Assembly: GCA_016839425.1 (NCBI GenBank)
Contig: JAEOUI010000415.1
Span: 1-10,096 of the forward strand
From: Promethearchaeota archaeon
GTDB lineage: Archaea > Asgardarchaeota > Lokiarchaeia > Sigynarchaeales > SOKP01
Length of the DNA stretch: 10,096 bases
Direction: 5' to 3'
Shown: positions 1-5,234 of the stretch, piece by piece
Numbering within the stretch: the stretch's first letter is position 1
Layout of the letters: the number at the start of each line of letters is the position of its first letter
Translations under genes and position numbers: made by a program
Notes under the pieces: model-generated
The model's database searches: none
What the model was told of the DNA's origin: nothing
Seen by the model: only the letters and a program-made list of their open reading frames with translations

Positions 1-53
1 CACTTTTTTATTAATAAAGATATGATTTGTTCACATAATATGCATCAAGAGAG

Positions 54-66
54 TTATATATAAAAA
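54..66 (+). promoter_or_regulatory. TATA-like element in the AT-rich region 1-202
   Basis: The stretch TTATATATAAAAA resembles an archaeal TATA box and would place a transcript start near base 85-90. The region 1-202 holds no coding signal that I can see. A second TATA-like element lies at 191-202, directly against the ATG of the relic at 203. Either could drive the gene at 378; the first would give a leader of almost 300 bases. In DNA this AT-rich, TATA-like strings arise by chance, so confidence is low. Confidence 0.25.
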
Positions 67-190
67 TAGTATATTAGGGCAGATAATTTTGATATTATTT
101 ATAACGCATTAAATTTTTATCAATTTGAAAAAAATTTAAAATAATTAAAAATTGGACAATAATATTGTAATATTCAAATTACTAACATAA

Positions 191-202
191 AATTATATAT
201 AA
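191..202 (+). promoter_or_regulatory. TATA-like element abutting the activase relic
   Basis: AATTATATATAA ends one base before the ATG at 203. With usual archaeal spacing (about 25 bases) transcription would begin near 220-226, inside the relic, and could serve the intact gene at 378 with a leader of about 150 bases. If used, the start of the broken reading frame at 203 would not even be transcribed from it. The assignment rests on sequence resemblance only. Confidence 0.3.
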
Positions 203-360
203 ATGAGTATTCAAGCACTTTTTGAAGGTTTGGAAATCGGTGCTGTTTCGATTAAATGAGTAAGAATATCGAAAAAGGCATACAAAGTGATATAATTAGA
301 CACGAAGGTTATCTAAGAGAAAAAATTGAAAACACCAAAAAAAAATATTTGACGATATAA
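203..360 (+). pseudogene. Remnant of N-terminal ATPase domain of an acyl-CoA dehydratase activase (BadF/HgdC type)
   Basis: From ATG 203 the frame reads MSIQALFEGLEIGAVSIK and stops at TGA 257-259. The GLEIGAVSIK segment resembles the first phosphate-binding strand-turn-strand of ASKHA-fold activases (family pattern G-[IL]-[DE]-[IV]-G-S-x-S-x-K). Reading TGA as TGG would give the expected K-W-V, then R-I-S-K. Restoring one A to the A-run at 272-276 lets the frame continue GIQSDIIRHEGYLREK to a TAA at 358-360; a segment like R-H-E-G follows the first hairpin in this family. So one nonsense change and one single-base deletion separate two pieces of one domain. About 55 residues remain; the rest of the ATPase (roughly 200 or more residues) is absent and the intact gene starts 18 bases later in a third frame. 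An assembly error in an A-run could explain the frameshift but not the missing domain. Translation of either short ORF (203-259; 256-360) is unlikely to be useful. Confidence 0.6.
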
Positions 361-377
361 AGGTGTTTTAATCAAAT

Positions 378-1775
378 ATGGAAGAATTAATTATAGAAAA
401 TAAAAAAGATTTTCAAGAATGTCGCTTTTCAGAAGATTTCGAATATATTATTGATAGCAACGGAAACTGTGTTTTTTTAGATGATCCTAGAATTGTATAT
501 GTGTTTCCTGAGGATCGGGGTACATATGGATGTCGACTTGTCTCGAACCTCTACGAAAAAATTAATCGAAATATTCGTTTTGCTCCAAAAACTGATCTTT
601 CAATAATTCAGTATGGAAGAAAAGCCTGTTCAGGAAGAGAATGTTTGCCAGGAGTTTCAATAGCCGGAGCAATTATGAAGGATATTAATGAAAATCGTTC
701 CAAAGATGAAATTACGATTTATAAGGCTCCAATTGATCAACATGGTCCTTGTCAGAACGGTGGGTGGCCAAACATGTGGAAAGCCATTACAAACCGTTTA
801 AGGATTAAAAATACAATGTTTTATATATCTCCGAACAAGCAAAACAATTATCTGGGCCTTCCCTTTGATCTATTAACCCAGGAGAATATACATTTTTTAG
901 TTGGGAAGTATTTGAAAGAAGCCAGGAACTCTTTGTACTGTATTGCTGAAGATAAAGCTTCTGCAATGGATCTATTCGAACAATCAACTGATAACTTCAT
1001 CAATTCAATGAAAGAAGAAAAACATGGATTACGAATGGGGTTATTGAAATGGGCTAAAGAGATAAGGAAGATTCCTAGAAAAACTACTATCGGGAAAGCA
1101 CCAAAAGTATTGGTAATTGGAGGATTAAATCTATTATTCATTCACCGCCCAGTTGAAGAATTCTTTCTAAGTAAAGGTATTGTTCCAAAGATTGTTGATT
1201 TTACAGAATCCTTGCTTCTATTCATTTCAGAACCAACTATTCGTTTTGGTTATAAAAAAGGCATATTAAACCCTAAACAACAATTTACTGAATCATACTA
1301 CGAAGAATTAAAGATATCTGAAGATGAATTAAAGGAATTCCAAAAAGCAAAAAGAACTATTTTAACAATTCAACTAATAGAGACTCAAATTAATTCTTTA
1401 AGGAAAGCAATGAAAAGAGCAAATCTTTTATTTGATACTAACACAGAATACAAGGATGTTTTAGCGTTAGGACATCAATACTTCACACTTAATTGCGTAA
1501 CAGAGACCACGAGTATTGTTGGTAGATACTTGGATGCAATAAAAAGTGATGTATATGATGCCGTGATAAATCTTGGTACTTTCAACTGCCAACCAGCAAT
1601 GAATTCACAAGCCATTATAAGACCCATAGCCAACAGATCAGATGTGCCATATGCAGCCGTTGATTGCGAAGGTCCTTGGATCACTTCAAACCAAGGAAGA
1701 TTACTTGAAACCATAGCAATACAAGCACGGAGATTACGCAATGAGAAAAATAATAATTCTAAAATATTCAGATAA
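378..1775 (+). CDS. COG3581-type protein related to 2-hydroxyacyl-CoA dehydratase / CoA-substrate activase
   Basis: 465 residues. The protein resembles the module that forms the C-terminal part of large multidomain acyl-CoA dehydratase activases and is distantly like the HgdB dehydratase subunit. Visible signatures: CSGRECLPG at residues 84-92 (Cys84, Cys89), HGPCQNG at 122-128 (Cys125, the counterpart of the family's GPCRFGQ element), a Rossmann-like strand KVLVIGGL at 243-250 followed by a conserved-looking helix, and a C-terminal block with Cys373, Cys404 and Cys430 ending in a helix starting GRLLETIA. The cysteines could bind an iron-sulfur cluster; this is inferred from the family. No ATPase domain is present in this chain, and the remnant of one lies just upstream. 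Start: ATG 378 is preceded by a weak GGTG at 362-365, and the N-terminus reaches the first domain strand, RIVYVFP at 38-44. A ferredoxin gene follows 257 bases downstream and could be a redox partner. Substrate unknown. Confidence 0.7.
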   Translation: MEELIIENKKDFQECRFSEDFEYIIDSNGNCVFLDDPRIVYVFPEDRGTYGCRLVSNLYEKINRNIRFAPKTDLSIIQYGRKACSGRECLPGVSIAGAIMKDINENRSKDEITIYKAPIDQHGPCQNGGWPNMWKAITNRLRIKNTMFYISPNKQNNYLGLPFDLLTQENIHFLVGKYLKEARNSLYCIAEDKASAMDLFEQSTDNFINSMKEEKHGLRMGLLKWAKEIRKIPRKTTIGKAPKVLVIGGLNLLFIHRPVEEFFLSKGIVPKIVDFTESLLLFISEPTIRFGYKKGILNPKQQFTESYYEELKISEDELKEFQKAKRTILTIQLIETQINSLRKAMKRANLLFDTNTEYKDVLALGHQYFTLNCVTETTSIVGRYLDAIKSDVYDAVINLGTFNCQPAMNSQAIIRPIANRSDVPYAAVDCEGPWITSNQGRLLETIAIQARRLRNEKNNNSKIFR

Positions 1776-1878
1776 AAATACCAAGGATATTTTAGAAATA
1801 TATTCGATACAAGGAAGAATTGCCCAATGCACGAATTACGAAGATATTATTTGCCTTGCGATTGATCTCAAACAATAG
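1741..1878 (+). CDS. Possible 45-residue protein overlapping the end of the COG3581-type gene
   Basis: ATG 1741 opens a 45-codon frame (stop TAG 1876-1878) that overlaps the last 35 bases of the preceding gene in another frame. The predicted peptide begins MRKIIILKYSDKN and contains two cysteines (30 and 38) and a plausible amphipathic mix of residues; its tail reads YEDIICLAIDLKQ. I do not recognise it. It could be a translationally coupled small protein, a remnant, or chance in an AT-rich strand. No ribosome binding site is visible. The remaining gap, 1879-1990, shows no gene or clear terminator. Confidence 0.22.
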   Translation: MRKIIILKYSDKNTKDILEIYSIQGRIAQCTNYEDIICLAIDLKQ

Positions 1879-1990
1879 GATCAGATTGATGATTGTTTTA
1901 CGCAAAAGCTATTTGCCCATTAATTTCAGCATTATTATACAAATACTTTATTTATTTGATGGATGATGTTATATCCTTGATATTCTTAAG

Positions 1991-2000
1991 TTTATAATAT
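1991..2000 (+). promoter_or_regulatory. Candidate TATA box of the ferredoxin gene
   Basis: TTTATAATAT is centred about 37 bases before the ATG at 2033. With archaeal spacing, transcription would start near 2020-2024 and leave a leader of only about 10 bases, which fits the absence of a ribosome binding site. This suggests the ferredoxin has its own promoter and does not depend on the gene at 378. Confidence 0.45.
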
Positions 2001-2032
2001 TAGGTATCACTTAAATTTGAATTGAAATAAAA

Positions 2033-2257
2033 ATGGATGAAATAAAAAGATGGGAACATTCGGGTAAGTGGGTCGAAATAGACCTGGATGCATGTTCTGG
2101 TCTTGGTTTATGCGTTGAGACATGCCCCGCAGATGTATACGATTTAGTAGAGGGAAAAGTATTCGCAGATAACATCAAGGAATGCATAGAATGCATGGCG
2201 TGCCAGGATATATGCCCTAGCGACGCAATTATAAATCATTTTGCCTGGGACGATTAA
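2033..2257 (+). CDS. Small dicluster-type ferredoxin with one cluster cysteine missing
   Basis: 74 residues, an electron carrier of the bacterial-type 2[4Fe-4S] ferredoxin fold, cytoplasmic. The first motif is Cys21-x2-Leu24-x2-Cys27-x3-Cys31-Pro; the second is Cys51-x2-Cys54-x2-Cys57-x3-Cys61-Pro. In this fold cluster I is held by the first three positions of motif one plus the last of motif two, so cluster I has Leu where its second Cys should be, while cluster II (Cys51, 54, 57 and 31) is complete. That pattern is known from 7Fe ferredoxins with a [3Fe-4S] cluster. The N-terminal 16 residues (with two Trp) and the acidic tail AWDD lie outside the core. ATG 2033 fits the TATA box at 1991. 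Downstream of the COG3581-type gene, it may donate electrons to an activase-type system, but the intergenic gap argues against a tight operon. Confidence 0.88.
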   Translation: MDEIKRWEHSGKWVEIDLDACSGLGLCVETCPADVYDLVEGKVFADNIKECIECMACQDICPSDAIINHFAWDD

Positions 2258-2280
2258 TTCAATATTTTAAATAAAACCAC

Positions 2281-2286
2281 TTTTTT
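2281..2286 (+). terminator. Oligo-T tract after the ferredoxin gene
   Basis: A run of six T at 23 bases past the stop codon, preceded by AAAACCAC. Archaeal RNA polymerase can terminate at such tracts without a hairpin. Short T-runs are common in this AT-rich gap, so support is weak. Confidence 0.25.
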
Positions 2287-2322
2287 AAATCAATTTGTTT
2301 TAACTATTGGATTTAATTTTTT

Positions 2323-2340
2323 ATTTTGCAATTGCAAAAT
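2323..2340. promoter_or_regulatory. Perfect 18-base palindrome upstream of the membrane hydrolase gene
   Basis: ATTTTGCAATTGCAAAAT reads identically on both strands, with no spacer, in the 185-base gap between the ferredoxin and the hydrolase. A gapless palindrome of this length, with a GCAATTGC core in otherwise GC-poor DNA, is a reasonable operator for a dimeric (for example winged-helix) regulator. It is 103 bases before ATG 2443 and about 45 bases before a TATA-like ATTATAAA at 2386-2393. No regulator gene is in the window. A chance AT-rich palindrome or a cruciform/terminator role are alternatives. Confidence 0.4.
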
Positions 2341-2385
2341 TGTTAAAAGAATTTGATCGTTATAATTCATAAGGAGAATAGCAGA

Positions 2386-2393
2386 TATTATAA
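2386..2393 (+). promoter_or_regulatory. Candidate TATA box of the membrane hydrolase gene
   Basis: ATTATAAA would direct initiation near 2415, giving a leader of roughly 28 bases before ATG 2443. An AAGGAG at 2371-2376 lies upstream of this element, so it would not be on the transcript and cannot act as a ribosome binding site for 2443. Confidence 0.3.
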
Positions 2394-2442
2394 ATGGATA
2401 AAATAAAACTTCGAATAAGTTTAAAAAAAATCAACCTGTTGA

Positions 2443-4512
2443 ATGAGAAATCCATATAATTATAATTTGATTTTATTCTTAACTTCAAAAGATTTATATA
2501 CTCTTTTGACGAAATTGTCACCAAACTTTTATAAATTTATCAACAATATAAGTGAAAAAAAAGTGTCAAAAATTTTTGGGAAAATTAAAGAAAATAAAGC
2601 AATAACGGGATTTATTATTCTTACGGCCTTAATGATTTTTTCCATGGGTATGTCAAGTGGATTTCAAAACTCTTTTGGTCAAGTTGATGTCCAAATCGTT
2701 AATTTCAAGGGACTTGACGGAGAAAATTTAGTGGCTAAGATATACAGGCCAAGTTCCGCAACTAGTAGCGATCCAGCTCCAGGAATTCTTGCCATTCATG
2801 GATTTAATAACGATAAGGATGTGTATCGACCAAGCGCGATTGAATTAGCGCGAGCAGGAATGGTAGTATTGTGTATAGACCAGAATGGTCACGGTGCTTC
2901 TGATGGATCCTTTCAAGAGAATTGGGATAATCCGGCCGACTCAAGTTATTTTGCGGCGTATCAATATCTAGCGACTAATCTCTCTTATGTTGATGCGGCA
3001 AATTTAGGTGTCATGGGGCATTCAATGGGTTCTCTTGAAATCAATTATATGCTAGAGCCTATTTTATTTGCATATGGCGGATTTGGGTTACATGCCGTAG
3101 TATTAGAAACATTCAGTCCAGGATATTGGTTAAATTCCATGATTAATACAACACTTTGCCCAAACTTGCTTCATATAATGGCAGAAAAAGAAGAATTCGA
3201 GAGAGAAGAAGACACGACATTATCTGAATGGATTACGAGCGCCTTACAAGTAATAGACGCTGCTTACGGGCTTACAGGAACGGCAGCATTTGACACGACT
3301 TACGATTTAGGGGGTGGTTGGGCATCTGGAGCAATGAGGAGACACGCTTTAATTCCAACCACTCATCCTGGATTAACTGCTTCTCCACAAGCAATCGCAG
3401 AAAAGGTTGCATGGTTTTCTCAAGCTCTTTTAGGAAAAACAGTAGTAGAAGCTTGGGACATTGCAAATCCCGTATCACAGATATTCATATATTCTGAAAT
3501 TTTTGGGATTCTTGCCTGTCTTTTCGCCTTGATGTCCATTTTACCACTGGCAGTCCTATTGATGAAAATCAAGTTCCTAAAGGATGTCAATCAACCAATC
3601 CCTGAAAAAACACATGTCAAGAAAAAATATATATGGTATATTTTTGCATCCATAAATGCCATAATTGGTGTCATTACTTTTCTCACATTCACTTATTGGA
3701 GACCAGAGATATGGGGTGGTACAGGAAAAATCGAAAGCATAACGAACGATTTCTTTAACATCGGTATCGCAAATTCCTTGGCAATATGGTACTTGATAAA
3801 TACGGGAATTTCAGCTGTTTTATTTGGAATTTGGTACGCATTAAAATGGAGAAAAGATCGAAGTGAAATATCTTTTCATGATATGGGTGTTTCCTTCGCA
3901 AGACGTTCAGAAAAAGAAGGCTTGAGTTTTAAGCAACGATTCTTAAAATCTGCAAACTTTAAGATTCTTGGAAAAACGATTTTAATTGCAGCCATTCTGT
4001 TTGGTTGGTTATACTTATGGGTATTCTTAGCTGATCTGATCTTTAAGATACCCTTAAGAGGAGTGTGGTCAATTTTAACGACGCTTACATTTGAAAGATT
4101 TCTTAAGTTTCTTGGATATTTCGTTCCAACATTGCTTTTCTTCCTCGTTGTTGGTGGTTTATTTTTATTCGGAGAACTAAAATTAGATGAAAAAGAATCC
4201 TCAAACAAGACGCAGGCAATTTGGTGGTTAAAAGCCTGTTTTGCAATGTTAGCTGGATTGGTTGTCTTAGTGCTCATTCAATATGGTCCAATGTGGTTTG
4301 GTCAAGCACCACCCTTGAACACACCAGAACTTACGGAAGACTGGGGACCTCTCATGACATTATTACTCATGGGCTTGATTCCAATATACGCAACAATTAT
4401 ATTCATGCTGATTTATTTCTATCGTAAAACGGGTAAAATTTACCTTGGCGCAATTATGGCTTCTCTTATAGTAACTTGGATAAATGTAACATCATTTGTA
4501 ATGTATATATAA
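2443..4512 (+). CDS. Membrane-anchored alpha/beta-hydrolase with C-terminal polytopic membrane domain
   Basis: 689 residues. A basic N-terminal stretch (1-50) leads into a hydrophobic segment at 53-72. Then comes an alpha/beta-hydrolase domain at about 81-335: oxyanion-region HG at 119-120, nucleophile elbow GHSMG with Ser194, and a likely catalytic His308 in TTHPG before a helix. The acid position (pattern gekDe in relatives) reads AEKEE, so Glu250 may replace Asp. About eight further hydrophobic segments follow, near 347-377, 396-418, 441-466, 508-534, 555-578, 591-614, 636-660 and 666-688. Lys/Arg-rich loops at 378-395 and 467-507 fit a cytoplasmic side, which puts the hydrolase outside the membrane. 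Likely an ester, thioester, amide or lipid hydrolase; substrate unknown. Start: an in-frame TGA immediately precedes ATG 2443, so this is the longest possible start; Met63, 67 or 69 would lose most of the anchor. An alternative role is membrane lipid or cell-surface processing. Confidence 0.75.
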   Translation: MRNPYNYNLILFLTSKDLYTLLTKLSPNFYKFINNISEKKVSKIFGKIKENKAITGFIILTALMIFSMGMSSGFQNSFGQVDVQIVNFKGLDGENLVAKIYRPSSATSSDPAPGILAIHGFNNDKDVYRPSAIELARAGMVVLCIDQNGHGASDGSFQENWDNPADSSYFAAYQYLATNLSYVDAANLGVMGHSMGSLEINYMLEPILFAYGGFGLHAVVLETFSPGYWLNSMINTTLCPNLLHIMAEKEEFEREEDTTLSEWITSALQVIDAAYGLTGTAAFDTTYDLGGGWASGAMRRHALIPTTHPGLTASPQAIAEKVAWFSQALLGKTVVEAWDIANPVSQIFIYSEIFGILACLFALMSILPLAVLLMKIKFLKDVNQPIPEKTHVKKKYIWYIFASINAIIGVITFLTFTYWRPEIWGGTGKIESITNDFFNIGIANSLAIWYLINTGISAVLFGIWYALKWRKDRSEISFHDMGVSFARRSEKEGLSFKQRFLKSANFKILGKTILIAAILFGWLYLWVFLADLIFKIPLRGVWSILTTLTFERFLKFLGYFVPTLLFFLVVGGLFLFGELKLDEKESSNKTQAIWWLKACFAMLAGLVVLVLIQYGPMWFGQAPPLNTPELTEDWGPLMTLLLMGLIPIYATIIFMLIYFYRKTGKIYLGAIMASLIVTWINVTSFVMYI

Positions 4513-4526
4513 AAATTATAAATCCC

Positions 4527-4536
4527 TTTTTTTTTT
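4527..4536 (+). terminator. Ten-T tract ending the hydrolase transcript
   Basis: Ten consecutive T begin 15 bases after the stop of the hydrolase gene, preceded by CCC, in the gap between two convergent genes. This is a good match to the T-rich terminators used by archaeal RNA polymerase. I see no equally clear T-tract on the minus strand for the thioesterase gene. Confidence 0.55.
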
Positions 4537-4604
4537 ATAGATTTATTTGTTTTGATTCCTATTAAAACCAAATTAAATTTTAAATAAACATCTATTTATC
4601 ATAA

Positions 4605-5111
4605 TTATCTTGATGACTCATCAATCATTTTAACATAATCGGGCGTGTATTGAGTTTTTAACAAGTTAGAATTTCCAATTGCAATCAAATGTCCATCTTT
4701 TCCGAGGATTTCGCAAGACATATTCACGATATTCTTTCCTTCCCTGAGGGTTTTTGTTCTAACCACAACAATCTCGTCAATGCTTATTTTTCCTATATAG
4801 TTCAGTTGAGAATCAATAGAAATGAGAAAACCTGGATAACCAAGGGTTGCAGTTGTCATCCCTATTGAATCGTCAATTAAGGCACCCTGCATACCGCCGT
4901 GTAATAGCCCCGTTGGATTTGCCCATTCTGGTTTAAGCTTGAATTCAAGTTCTAATTCGCCTCTTTTGACATTAAGAAGAGTTCCGTTCAAATATCTTGA
5001 AAAAGGAAGTTTTGATCCCCAAACATTTGCTACACTTTTCCCTTTAAAGGAATTAAATAACGCTACTATTCGCTCCGATCGATTTAAAACATCTTCATCT
5101 ATGGTATTCAT
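4605..5111 (-). CDS. PaaI-like hotdog-fold acyl-CoA thioesterase
   Basis: 168 residues from ATG 5111 on the minus strand. Hotdog thioesterases of the PaaI/YbgC-related group hydrolyse acyl-CoA or hydroxyphenylacetyl-CoA to acid and CoA in the cytoplasm, often as tetramers. The signature N-P-x-G-x-x-H-G-G is seen at residues 65-73 (Asn65, His71, Gly72, Gly73), followed by the helix residues Asp80 and Asp81 that lie where PaaI has its catalytic Asp; the conserved beta-strand then reads SIDSQLNYIG. Length is a little above the family's usual 130-150 because of an N-terminal helix. The frame is open to a TTG at 5153 and an ATG at 5135, but these lie in or at the TATA box, so ATG 5111, about 30 bases from it, is the best start and would give a nearly leaderless mRNA. 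It is transcribed divergently from an acyl-CoA synthetase alpha-like gene, which suggests opposite steps in acyl-CoA supply. Acyl specificity cannot be read. Confidence 0.85.
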   Translation of the reverse strand: MNTIDEDVLNRSERIVALFNSFKGKSVANVWGSKLPFSRYLNGTLLNVKRGELELEFKLKPEWANPTGLLHGGMQGALIDDSIGMTTATLGYPGFLISIDSQLNYIGKISIDEIVVVRTKTLREGKNIVNMSCEILGKDGHLIAIGNSNLLKTQYTPDYVKMIDESSR

Positions 5112-5136
5112 TTGATATAAAAATATAACACGCATG

Positions 5137-5145
5137 TATATAAAA
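5137..5145. promoter_or_regulatory. Shared divergent TATA element
   Basis: TATATAAAA on the plus strand reads TTTTATATA on the minus strand, so it resembles an archaeal TATA box in both directions. For the minus-strand thioesterase it lies about 30 bases before ATG 5111. For the plus strand it would start transcripts near 5165-5170, after the GTG at 5163, and give a leader of about 65 bases to ATG 5235. The element thus decides both start choices. Confidence 0.45.
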
Positions 5146-5234
5146 TTAAGCAAAAATTTAGAGTGATTAATGAAGATCTAAGCGATAAGTACAAAATTTT
5201 AATTAAGCTACAGAATTTAATCATCTTAGTACCG

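Noticed and set aside
257..259. TGA as a selenocysteine codon in the relic
   Set aside because: Family comparison predicts Trp at this site, the frame ends soon after for another reason (frameshift), and most of the domain is missing.
848..1141. Minus-strand open frame of 97 codons inside the COG3581-type gene
   Set aside because: Antisense shadow of a gene with clear family motifs; no promoter or recognisable domain. The same holds for the other antisense frames at 805-987, 1475-1741, 2011-2196, 3272-3478, 3876-4277, 6134-6355, 6431-6697 and 8197-8442, and for the plus-strand frames 4221-4427 and 9612-9833.
2394..2459. 21-codon ORF overlapping the start of the membrane hydrolase
   Set aside because: Very short, lysine/isoleucine-rich as expected from AT-rich sequence, and its ATG would lie within or just after the TATA-like element; no support for translation.
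5112..5153. TTG 5153 or ATG 5135 start for the thioesterase
   Set aside because: These codons flank or lie in the probable TATA box of the same gene, and the hotdog domain does not need the extra residues.
5163..5234. GTG 5163 start giving 24 extra residues to the synthetase-like protein
   Set aside because: The extension precedes the CoA-binding domain, and the likely TATA element at 5137-5145 would start the transcript at or after this codon; ATG 5235 is more consistent.
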